A DNA stretch of 64,000 nucleotides from Bacillota bacterium. GTDB taxonomy: Bacteria > Bacillota > Clostridia > Acetivibrionales > DSM-1351. Positions 16,404-24,309 of the stretch are shown here, in pieces; position 1 is the stretch's first letter; every line of letters begins with the position of its first letter. The stretch spans positions 40,725-104,724 of the forward strand of contig JAEXFI010000017.1 of assembly GCA_023400235.1 (NCBI GenBank), read 5' to 3'. The translations under genes and the position numbers were made by a program. Under the pieces are notes generated by a model. The model did no database searches. It was not told the DNA's origin and saw nothing but the letters and a program-made list of their open reading frames with translations.

Positions 16404-16930
16404 TGCCGCTTGTAGAAAAAAGATATGCACAGGCATTGCTGGAGTTGTCCTTGGAGGACATTACAAATGTCAGGCTGGAGTTCCAGCAGTTTGTAGAGAT
16501 ATTCAACACTGACAAGGACTTCAGGGATTTTTTGCTGAATCCCACAGTAAAGCTTGATAAAAAACAAGGTCTGATAAGAGAAGTATTTACCGGCAGATTA
16601 AGTAAAAATATGCTGAATTTTATTTTGGTGCTCATAGCCAAAAAGCGTATAAACGAACTCCCCGGTATATTCAATCAGTTTGTTTACCTGGCGGATTTAA
16701 AGGCAAATGTGCTGGATATGAAGATTATTACATTTGCACCCTTGGAGGAAGTCCAGCTCAGCAGCTTGAAGGAGAAGTTCGGCAAAATATACAAGGCAAG
16801 TGCCGTTAAAATTACTGAAATAGTAGACCCTTCAATTTTCGGGGGTATAAAGGTGGTTATTGGAGACAAGGTTTACGACGGAAGTATCAAGGGCAGAATT
16901 GAATCATTAACCGAACTGGTTAACATATAA
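16403..16930 (+). CDS. atpH: ATP synthase F1 subunit delta
   Basis: 175 residues. Links the peripheral stalk to the top of F1 (OSCP homologue). Family features: the N-terminal helical domain opening with KRYAQALLELSLE, and the C-terminal domain with DPSIFGGIKVVIGDKVYDGS. Its start overlaps the atpF stop. Confidence 0.95.
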   Translation: MPLVEKRYAQALLELSLEDITNVRLEFQQFVEIFNTDKDFRDFLLNPTVKLDKKQGLIREVFTGRLSKNMLNFILVLIAKKRINELPGIFNQFVYLADLKANVLDMKIITFAPLEEVQLSSLKEKFGKIYKASAVKITEIVDPSIFGGIKVVIGDKVYDGSIKGRIESLTELVNI

Positions 16931-16968
16931 ATTGAAGCCGGTATCGGAGTATATGGGGTGAGAAAAGG

Positions 16969-18477
16969 ATGAGTCTAAAACCAGAAGAAATTAGCTCAAT
17001 TATAAAGCAGCAGATAGAAAATTACGGAGCTGCGGTCAAAACTGATGATGTAGGCTATGTACTTCAGTCAGGAGATGGTATAGCAAGAATACACGGCTTG
17101 CAGTCCTGCATGTCCGGTGAGCTTCTGCAATTCGACAACGGCGTTTTTGGTATGGCATTGAATCTTGAAGAGGACAATGTAGGCTGTGTTGTATTGGGAG
17201 ATGACAGGGAAATAAAAGAGGGTTCGGCTGTAAAAAGAACGGGAAATACCGTACAGGTGCCTGTTGGACAAGCCTTGGTCGGAAGGGTGGTAAATCCCCT
17301 GGGCAAACCCTTGGATGGCAAAGGAGACATTGCCACAGACGGTTTCAGGCCGGTTGATTTTACTGCTCCGGGTGTCATAGACAGAAAAAGTGTTAACAAG
17401 CCGCTTCAAACAGGTATAATGGCACTTGATGCACTTATTCCCATTGGAAGAGGACAGAGAGAGCTGATAATCGGTGACAGGCAGACCGGTAAAACGGCTA
17501 TAGCCATTGATACCATTATAAACCAGAAGGGCAAGGACGTTATTTGTGTATATGTGGCAATTGGCCAGAAGGCATCTACAGTATCGGGAATTGTCAATAC
17601 TCTTGAAAGATTCGGAGCTATGGAATATACAATTGTGGTCTCTTCAACAGCAAGTGACACAGCTTCGGTCCAGTATCTGGCTCCCTACTCAGGGTGCGCC
17701 ATGGCTGAGGATTTTATGTACAGGTATCACAAGGATGTACTCATAATTTATGATGACCTGTCAAAGCATGCCGTTGCCTACAGGGCAATGTCGCTGCTGC
17801 TCAAAAGACCGCCGGGAAGAGAAGCTTATCCGGGGGATGTTTTCTATTTGCATTCAAGATTGCTGGAAAGAGCTGCAAAGCTCAGTGATGAGCTGGGCGG
17901 CGGCTCCATAACCGCATTGCCGATTATTGAGACACTTGCGGGAGACGTATCTGCATATATTCCAACCAATGTTATTTCAATTACAGACGGGCAGATTTAT
18001 CTGGAGTCGGAACTGTTCTTCTCAGGTCAAAGACCTGCGGTTAATGTAGGCTTGTCCGTTTCCAGAGTCGGAGGCTCAGCCCAGATAAAGGCTGTGAGAA
18101 AAATTGCAGGACCTTTGAGAATAAATCTGGCCCAGTTCAGAGAGCTGGAAGCGTTTGCCCAGTTTGGCTCCGATCTTGACAAGGTCACCAGGGAGAAGCT
18201 GCTTCAGGGAGAAAGACTGGTTGAGACTTTGAAACAGCCGTTATATTCCACCCTGCCCGTTGAGGAACAGGTTTTAATACTGTATGCGGCAACAAACAAA
18301 TATCTTATGGATATTCCTGTAAGCAAGGTCCGCAAATTTAACAGCGAATATGTTCAATTTGTTAAGGATAGATATCCAAAAATCCTGGCAAGTATTTCTG
18401 AAACAGGAGATATAAGTGATGAGGTCATGCAGTCGCTGAAGGCTTCGGCAGAGGAATTCAAGGCTCAGTTTGTATAA
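16969..18477 (+). CDS. atpA: ATP synthase F1 subunit alpha
   Basis: 502 residues. Non-catalytic nucleotide-binding subunit of the alpha3-beta3 hexamer. Walker A is GDRQTGKT at 169-176, the same position as in E. coli; LIIYDDLSKHAVAYR carries the Walker B region, and VGGSAQIKAVRKIAG is a typical C-terminal signature. GGGGTGAG is upstream of the ATG. Confidence 0.98.
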   Translation: MSLKPEEISSIIKQQIENYGAAVKTDDVGYVLQSGDGIARIHGLQSCMSGELLQFDNGVFGMALNLEEDNVGCVVLGDDREIKEGSAVKRTGNTVQVPVGQALVGRVVNPLGKPLDGKGDIATDGFRPVDFTAPGVIDRKSVNKPLQTGIMALDALIPIGRGQRELIIGDRQTGKTAIAIDTIINQKGKDVICVYVAIGQKASTVSGIVNTLERFGAMEYTIVVSSTASDTASVQYLAPYSGCAMAEDFMYRYHKDVLIIYDDLSKHAVAYRAMSLLLKRPPGREAYPGDVFYLHSRLLERAAKLSDELGGGSITALPIIETLAGDVSAYIPTNVISITDGQIYLESELFFSGQRPAVNVGLSVSRVGGSAQIKAVRKIAGPLRINLAQFRELEAFAQFGSDLDKVTREKLLQGERLVETLKQPLYSTLPVEEQVLILYAATNKYLMDIPVSKVRKFNSEYVQFVKDRYPKILASISETGDISDEVMQSLKASAEEFKAQFV

Positions 18478-18570
18478 TAATTGCAGGTGTCTATCATTAT
18501 ATCAGCACAGCAGGTAGGCACTGTTTATAAATAAAAGTCAGGCTGTGTGACAGAAACGGCGGGTTATCAT

Positions 18571-19455
18571 ATGGCAAACAACATGCGCGAAATACAATTG
18601 CGTATTAAAAGTATAAACCAGATGCGACAAATTACCAAGGCCATGAAGTTGATATCAGCGTCAAAACTAAAAAAGGCAAGAGCGCAACTAGAAGAAACCC
18701 TTCCGTATTTTAGCAAGGTAAGAGAAACTATTGCAGAAATTCTTGCACATAGTGGAGATGTTGAAAGCAAATATTTTGTTTCCGGAGATCAGAAGACAGG
18801 CATAAAGAAGGCCTATATAATCATAACCGGGGATAAGGGCCTTGCAGGAGGCTATAACAGCAATATCAAGAAGCTTGCCGAGCAGGCCATCGGGCAGGAC
18901 AAGGAAAGTGCATTGCTGCTGGTAGCTGGAAATTCAGGCAGGTCCTATTTCGTGAAGAAGGAATACAATGTCCACACGGAATTTGATTATGCTGTTCAAA
19001 ATCCAACGGTTTTCAGGGCCAGGGAAATAGCAGACATTATCCTGGAGCTGTATGAAAAAAAACAGGCCCAGGAGGTCTATATCATTTTTACTCAGATGGT
19101 GTCGGCCATAACACTCGAGCCCAAGATGCTAAAGCTTCTGCCCCTTGAAATAAGCGCGCTGCGGGATGATGTTGAGGCAAAGGACATAAAAGTTGATGAG
19201 CAGATAAAGTACGAACCGTCTCCTTCGGTAGTTCTTGATGTTTTGATATCCAAGTATATCAAGGGCATTATGTACGGAGCCTTTGTGGAGGCCTTTACCA
19301 GTGAGCAGAATGCCCGTATGACTGCAATGGACAGTGCTACAAAGAATGCGGATGATATGCTGCTGAAGCTGAATCTGTATAAAAACAGGGCAAGGCAGGC
19401 TGCCATTACTCAGGAAATATCTGAAATTGTGGGCGGTGCATCAGCCTTGAAATAA
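18571..19455 (+). CDS. atpG: ATP synthase F1 subunit gamma
   Basis: 294 residues. Central rotor shaft. The long N-terminal helix (MREIQLRIKSINQMRQITKA) and C-terminal helix (RQAAITQEISEIVGGASAL) that form the coiled-coil axle are present; GDKGLAGGYNSNI is the conserved middle motif. ATG 18571 gives MANNMREI..., the expected start; the GTG at 18547 would add residues with no family match. The ribosome-binding site is weak. Confidence 0.97.
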   Translation: MANNMREIQLRIKSINQMRQITKAMKLISASKLKKARAQLEETLPYFSKVRETIAEILAHSGDVESKYFVSGDQKTGIKKAYIIITGDKGLAGGYNSNIKKLAEQAIGQDKESALLLVAGNSGRSYFVKKEYNVHTEFDYAVQNPTVFRAREIADIILELYEKKQAQEVYIIFTQMVSAITLEPKMLKLLPLEISALRDDVEAKDIKVDEQIKYEPSPSVVLDVLISKYIKGIMYGAFVEAFTSEQNARMTAMDSATKNADDMLLKLNLYKNRARQAAITQEISEIVGGASALK

Positions 19456-19583
19456 AGCAGTACCCCTATTACATTGACTTAATGCTTTAGGTATAAAAGT
19501 AAAAATCATTAATGGATGCTTTCTTTTTAACATTTGACTTGAAATAGTAAATGGCGTGTATCCGCGCAGATGGGAGTGATAGT

Positions 19584-20993
19584 ATGGCTGGAAGCACAGG
19601 ATTTATAGTACAGGTAATCGGACCGGTACTTGACATCAGATTTGAAAATAGTACATTGCCAAACATATATAATGCAATCAGAATACCTACCAGAACCGAT
19701 TCGGGCGAAAGTGTTATAACTGCTGAGGTAATGCAGCATCTCGGAAACGATACCGTAAGATGTGTTGCAATGTCTTCAACCGACGGACTTGTAAGAGGTA
19801 TGGAAGCAATAGATACCGGAGATGCTATAAAGGTACCTGTTGGCAAGGAGGTTTTAGGCAGGATATTCAATGTATTGGGGGAACCCGTGGATAAAAAGGG
19901 CGGTGTAACGCCGTCTGATATGTATCCGATACATAGGCCTGCACCATCCTTCGAGGAGCAGAGACCTTCAACGGAAATATTGGAAACCGGGATAAAGGTT
20001 GTAGACCTGCTGGCACCATATGCAAAGGGCGGTAAGATTGGCTTGTTCGGAGGTGCAGGAGTAGGTAAGACGGTGCTTATTATGGAGCTTATAAGAAATA
20101 TAGCTACCGAGCACGGAGGCTATTCTGTTTTCACTGGTGTTGGAGAAAGAACCAGAGAAGGAAATGACCTGTGGCATGATATGAATGATTCCGGGGTTAT
20201 TGAGAAAACAGCCATGGTTTTCGGTCAAATGAATGAGCCGCCGGGAGCAAGAATGAGAGTTGGACTCACAGGACTTACAATGGCAGAGTATTTCAGAGAT
20301 CAGATGGGACAGGATGTGCTTCTGTTCATTGACAATATATTCAGATTTGTTCAGGCGGGCTCCGAAGTTTCCGCACTTTTGGGAAGAATTCCGTCAGCCG
20401 TTGGTTACCAGCCTACTCTTGCAACCGACGTTGGTGCACTTCAGGAGAGAATAGCTTCAACCACAAAGGGTTCCATAACGTCTGTACAGGCAGTTTATGT
20501 GCCGGCGGATGACCTGACTGACCCTGCACCTGCCACTACCTTCGCCCACCTGGATGCCACTACGGTTTTAAGCAGGGATATAGTTGCCATGGGTATTTAC
20601 CCTGCGGTTGACCCTTTGGATTCCACCTCAAGGATTCTTGACCCAAAAATAGTTGGAGAAGAACATTATTCTGTTGCCAGAAGAGTTCAGGAGATACTTC
20701 AAAGAAACAAGGAGCTTCAGGATATAATTGCAATATTGGGTATGGATGAACTTCCTGAAGAGGATAAGCTCATTGTTTACAGAGCGAGAAAGATACAGAG
20801 GTATTTATCACAGCCCTTCTTCATTGGCGAACAGTTTACCGGATATAAGGGAAAATATGTGCCTTTAAAGGAAACAATCAGAGGCTTCAAGGAAATCATT
20901 GACGGAAAGATGGATAATATACCGGAGTCGGCTTTCTATATGAAGGGCAACATTGATGATGTATATGAAGCCGCCAAGGAGATGGAAGAATAA
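19584..20993 (+). CDS. atpD: ATP synthase F1 subunit beta
   Basis: 469 residues. Catalytic subunit. Walker A GGAGVGKT is at 156-163, the catalytic glutamate lies in GERTREGNDL, and Walker B in VLLFIDNIFRF; SALLGRIPSAVGYQPTLA is the family signature. ATG 19584 follows GGGAGTGAT; an upstream in-frame ATG (19551) has no ribosome-binding site. A 220-nt structured spacer separates it from atpC. Confidence 0.98.
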   Translation: MAGSTGFIVQVIGPVLDIRFENSTLPNIYNAIRIPTRTDSGESVITAEVMQHLGNDTVRCVAMSSTDGLVRGMEAIDTGDAIKVPVGKEVLGRIFNVLGEPVDKKGGVTPSDMYPIHRPAPSFEEQRPSTEILETGIKVVDLLAPYAKGGKIGLFGGAGVGKTVLIMELIRNIATEHGGYSVFTGVGERTREGNDLWHDMNDSGVIEKTAMVFGQMNEPPGARMRVGLTGLTMAEYFRDQMGQDVLLFIDNIFRFVQAGSEVSALLGRIPSAVGYQPTLATDVGALQERIASTTKGSITSVQAVYVPADDLTDPAPATTFAHLDATTVLSRDIVAMGIYPAVDPLDSTSRILDPKIVGEEHYSVARRVQEILQRNKELQDIIAILGMDELPEEDKLIVYRARKIQRYLSQPFFIGEQFTGYKGKYVPLKETIRGFKEIIDGKMDNIPESAFYMKGNIDDVYEAAKEMEE

Positions 20994-21013
20994 AGTCCAG
21001 CGCTGCCGGACTT
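20994..21013 (+). repeat. Hairpin directly after atpD
   Basis: AGTCC and GGACT with an inner GC/GC pairing form a short hairpin directly behind the atpD stop. No U-tract follows. Confidence 0.4.
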
Positions 21014-21036
21014 CCAAGCAAGCCTGGTGAATGTAA

Positions 21037-21112
21037 GCCGCGCGAGATATTTAAAGCATGAATAGAGAATGCAACCGGAAGTCAGCCGGAGCGAAATGCT
21101 TTAAAAGCGCGC
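21037..21112 (+). ncRNA. Predicted large stem-loop in the atpD-atpC spacer
   Basis: TTTAAAGCAT (21050-21059) pairs perfectly with ATGCTTTAAA (21096-21105). Beyond a small internal loop, GCGCG (21040-21044) pairs with CGCGC (21108-21112). Inside lies a CCGG...CCGG mini-hairpin. The nested pairing suggests a selected RNA structure or the remnant of a small palindromic insert, not a gene. Confidence 0.5.
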
Positions 21113-21120
21113 ATGGCTGG

Positions 21121-21208
21121 TTTGCCTCCTTATTCGCCTTGATGCGGAAAGTGGGAGGTATTGGTTGATATAATTGTTTGTAGCCGCATTGCGGCTCATG
21201 GAGGCAAA
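21121..21208 (+). promoter_or_regulatory. Possible anti-Shine-Dalgarno pairing that masks atpC
   Basis: TTTGCCTCC (21121-21129) is exactly complementary to GGAGGCAAA (21200-21208), which holds the atpC ribosome-binding site. A competing tight hairpin, AGCCGCATTGCGGCT (21182-21196), ends 3 nt before the site. The two may be alternative states. Confidence 0.45.
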
Positions 21209-21213
21209 TGAGT

Positions 21214-21612
21214 ATGTCCACATTTATGTTAGAAGTTATTACTCCCGAAAGAAATTTCTTTTCAGGAGAAGCAGAATGCGTTATCTTCAAGTCGGTCGAC
21301 GGTGAGATGGGAGTGCTTCCAATGCATGCGCCAACTGTGACCGCGGTTAATGTAGGACCCTTGAAGATAAAGGCTGACGGTAAATGGATAGAAGCGGTTG
21401 TGACAGATGGCTTTGCAAAAATTATGCCCGACAAGGTGGTTATTATGACCGATACCGCAGAATATCCCGAAGAAATTGATGTGAACCGGGCAAAGGCGGC
21501 AAAGCAGCGAGCTGAAGAAAGGCTGCAGAAGCAACTGAGTCAGTTGGAGTATATGCGTTCCAAGACGGCACTGGCAAGGGCAATGGCCAGACTTAAGGCG
21601 ACGAGCAAGTAA
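21214..21612 (+). CDS. atpC: ATP synthase F1 subunit epsilon
   Basis: 132 residues. Rotor subunit and inhibitor of ATP hydrolysis. N-terminal beta-sandwich opens with FMLEVITPERNFFSGEAE and contains GEMGVLPMHAPTVTAV; the C-terminal helical hairpin (about 85-130, KAAKQRAEERLQKQL...) is present, so the inhibitory arm is intact. I chose ATG 21214 (9 nt after GGAGG); ATG 21208 lies only 3 nt away from it. The ribosome-binding site may be masked by pairing with 21121-21129. Confidence 0.95.
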   Translation: MSTFMLEVITPERNFFSGEAECVIFKSVDGEMGVLPMHAPTVTAVNVGPLKIKADGKWIEAVVTDGFAKIMPDKVVIMTDTAEYPEEIDVNRAKAAKQRAEERLQKQLSQLEYMRSKTALARAMARLKATSK

Positions 21613-21632
21613 ATATTAGGATAAAGGTTTGC

Positions 21633-21679
21633 AGACCCCAAAACACCCCGCCGGCGAAAGGCGGGGTGTTTTGGGGTCT
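21633..21679 (+). terminator. Terminator of the atp operon (20-bp perfect stem)
   Basis: 21633-21652 pairs without mismatch with 21660-21679 around a 7-nt loop (GGCGAAA). The stem is unusually long and only TT follows, so it may also protect the mRNA 3' end. Confidence 0.82.
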
Positions 21680-21704
21680 TGCCGTCCCGGCAATATATTT
21701 CCAT

Positions 21705-21731
21705 TAAAATTATGCCACAAATTGCCGATAT
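21705..21731 (+). promoter_or_regulatory. Perfect SigD (sigma-28) promoter before the first SLH gene
   Basis: TAAA (21705-21708), exactly 15 nt, GCCGATAT (21724-21731), identical to the Bacillus SigD consensus. It gives a leader of about 125 nt for the gene starting at 21865. Confidence 0.78.
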
Positions 21732-21864
21732 AAATTAATAAAAGCGTTTTGGCAAAAGTATGAAAAAAGCTGGATAGATGTGGGCAAATAGTCACGTTTT
21801 GTTGTTTAAACGGGATATGTGGTTTATTATTATTTCATAGATACATGTAGCGGGGGTATAAAAA

Positions 21865-24204
21865 TTGAGGTCATTACATAGTGGAAATAAAAGCATTTTT
21901 AAATATATTAAAAAGGCGTCGCTGGTTTTGGTGCTGGCCATACTGATACAGAGCATATACATTGCCGGTACGGCACATGCCCTGGTAACGTCCAAGCTTA
22001 CAGGAGTAATTATCAGCGACTGGCAGATATCCTTCAAATGGGGCGACTATCTCACAAATGAGAAGCAGTATTACCTTGAAAGAAAAACTGATGGCGGAAG
22101 CTATGAGGTCCGCCCCATAACCATATATACAAATGCCACCTCCTGTACGGACTATTATGAACCGGGGCATACATATACATACAGGGTGAAGGTGCTGGAT
22201 GCGGACAATAACCTGTATGTCTACACCGATGAAATAATATTCCGTCCCGGAGATGTGCAAAAACCTGATTCACTCACAGTTTCACCTGTTTCCTCAAATC
22301 AGATCGATCTTAAGTGGGGATATCCCGGCAATAAGGCATACAACACAATCATCGAGAGAAGAGCGGAAGGCGAAACCAACTGGGGTGAAATAGCCAGAGT
22401 GGGAATTGGTGAAAACACCTACAGTGACAAGAGCATTTGGTCCGGTGAAAAATATTACTACCGTGTCAGAGCCGCCGCCAATGACAGTGTTGTAACTCTG
22501 GCATATCCTGATGAGGGAAAATCGGCCTATTCATTCCTGTACAAGCCCACTGAGCTGTATGGCTTTGCTCTTTCCTCATATCAGATTCAGCTCACCTGGA
22601 AGGACAATTCCATAGAAACAGCCTTCATCATAGAGAGAAAGTCCCCTGATGAGGGGGTATTCAAGGAAGCTGCAGTTGTACCTCAAAATGTGACTGCATA
22701 TATTGACAGTGATACGAAGCTCAAGCCAAATACCACCTATTCCTACAGAATAAAGGCTGTTACCGGAGCCACAGCCTCCGAGTATTCAGAGGTCGTTAAT
22801 ATTACCACAACATATCTGAAGCCTCCGGGGAGTCTGACCTCCTCCAGCACCGACGGAAAGTCCGTTTTGCTGCAATGGCAGGACTTCACCGACAATGAAA
22901 CGGGGTTTGAAATCTGGAGGAAGACAGGCACCGGCTCTGCATGGGAATTTTACGAGTCAATGGGAAGGAATGCCACAACCTTTACCGATTTGTCGGTTTC
23001 CCTGGAGGGCAGCTATTCGTATAAGGTCAGAGCCAAGATTAACAATAACAGCGTATATTCGGATTTCTCCAATGAAACCACGGTCTGGTCCTCAACCATA
23101 ACGGCTCCTGCAAACCTGACCTACGAGACAGTGAGTCAAAACGAGATAAAGCTCTCCTGGCAGGACACCAGCAATACCGAAACAGGCTTCAGGGTAGAAA
23201 GAAAGCTCGGCCTGGGAGGGGAGTGGTTTACCGTCGCCTACCTTGAGGCAAATGCAGTAACCTATAACGACAAGTGGATTAATGCCACAGATACTTTTTT
23301 CTATAGAATAAAGGTTTTTGACAGGGCAAACTCAGTAAATTACAGCAACGAGCTCATGGTATCCCTGAAAAAGCCGGATTCTCCGTCACAGCTGGTTGCC
23401 AATGCACTGTCTTCAAATGAGGTCTTTCTGACCTGGAAGGATAATTCCAGCAATGAAAGCCAGTTTGTTATAGAGGTAATGCAGTACTATTATTTCAGAG
23501 AGGTTGGGAGAGTGGCGTCAAATACTTCCTTCTTTATCTGCAAGGATTTAAATCCTGAAAAGACCCTGACCTTCAGAGTCAGAGCTATTAACGGCAGCAG
23601 TCAGAGTGACCCGTCAAATGAAGTGGTTGCCACAACGAAAAAGAAGGTCGCATATTCAGACTTGGGCGGGGTCAGCTGGGCGGTGGAAGCCATAAGCAGT
23701 CTGGGCAGCAGGAATGTATTTGATATTGCGCCGGACAGCAGCTTCTATCCTACGCAAAAAATTACCAAAGGAGAGTATTGCGCCATAGTAATCAGAGCGC
23801 TGGACCTGATAAAGTCCTCAGCGGGAAGTTACTCAGATGTAAACTCCAGGCACAGGTATTACAAGGAGCTTATGTCTGCAGCCAAGCTGGGCATTGTAGC
23901 TCCTGATAAAAATAACAGATTATATCCGGATAGTACGATTACCAGGGAACAGGCTGGAACTATTCTGGCCCAGGCCATGAAGGCAAAGGGAACTCCGCTG
24001 CCGTACAAGGACAGCAGTGTGCTGAGGCAATTTGCCGACTATAAGTCCATAGCTCCGGCTTCCGCAGACAAAATAGCGGCAGTCTACGGAGCAGGACTGA
24101 TGACGGGTAAAATCAAAGAAGGCAAGCCGTACCTGGATTTATCCAGCAGTGTAACGCGGGCGGAAGCAGCGGTAATGGCATATAAGGCCATTAATCTGAA
24201 CTAG
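21865..24204 (+). CDS. Secreted protein with six fibronectin type III-like domains and C-terminal SLH domains
   Basis: 779 residues, exported. Residues about 13-38 are a signal peptide (hydrophobic ASLVLVLAILIQSIYIAG, likely cut after AHA). Six FnIII-like domains of about 90 residues follow, opening near 40, 133, 227, 319, 414 and 503; each has the WxD...E/T-GF pattern, e.g. LTWKDNSIETAFIIERK. Residues about 595-779 hold three SLH repeats (FYPTQKITKGEYCAIVIRAL, LYPDSTITREQAGTILAQAM, LDLSSSVTRAEAAVMAYKAI), which should bind a pyruvylated wall polymer. TTG 21865 follows GCGGGGG. No catalytic domain is seen; the role may be structural or adhesive. It is controlled by a perfect SigD-type promoter. 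Confidence 0.9.
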   Translation: MRSLHSGNKSIFKYIKKASLVLVLAILIQSIYIAGTAHALVTSKLTGVIISDWQISFKWGDYLTNEKQYYLERKTDGGSYEVRPITIYTNATSCTDYYEPGHTYTYRVKVLDADNNLYVYTDEIIFRPGDVQKPDSLTVSPVSSNQIDLKWGYPGNKAYNTIIERRAEGETNWGEIARVGIGENTYSDKSIWSGEKYYYRVRAAANDSVVTLAYPDEGKSAYSFLYKPTELYGFALSSYQIQLTWKDNSIETAFIIERKSPDEGVFKEAAVVPQNVTAYIDSDTKLKPNTTYSYRIKAVTGATASEYSEVVNITTTYLKPPGSLTSSSTDGKSVLLQWQDFTDNETGFEIWRKTGTGSAWEFYESMGRNATTFTDLSVSLEGSYSYKVRAKINNNSVYSDFSNETTVWSSTITAPANLTYETVSQNEIKLSWQDTSNTETGFRVERKLGLGGEWFTVAYLEANAVTYNDKWINATDTFFYRIKVFDRANSVNYSNELMVSLKKPDSPSQLVANALSSNEVFLTWKDNSSNESQFVIEVMQYYYFREVGRVASNTSFFICKDLNPEKTLTFRVRAINGSSQSDPSNEVVATTKKKVAYSDLGGVSWAVEAISSLGSRNVFDIAPDSSFYPTQKITKGEYCAIVIRALDLIKSSAGSYSDVNSRHRYYKELMSAAKLGIVAPDKNNRLYPDSTITREQAGTILAQAMKAKGTPLPYKDSSVLRQFADYKSIAPASADKIAAVYGAGLMTGKIKEGKPYLDLSSSVTRAEAAVMAYKAINLN

Positions 24205-24250
24205 CATTTTTCGGTAACTGGCATCCAGATACCACACAATAGCAAGGAGC

Positions 24251-24280
24251 AGGTTAATCGACTTGTTTATGGGTTAACCT
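24251..24280 (+). repeat. Short inverted repeat before the giant SLH gene
   Basis: AGGTTAA (24251-24257) and TTAACCT (24274-24280), 7 bp with a 16-nt loop, about 20 nt before the ribosome-binding site. Function unknown; it could be an operator or a weak leader hairpin. Confidence 0.3.
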
Positions 24281-24309
24281 AAAACTATTGGCAAAACATG
24301 GAGGTTGTA

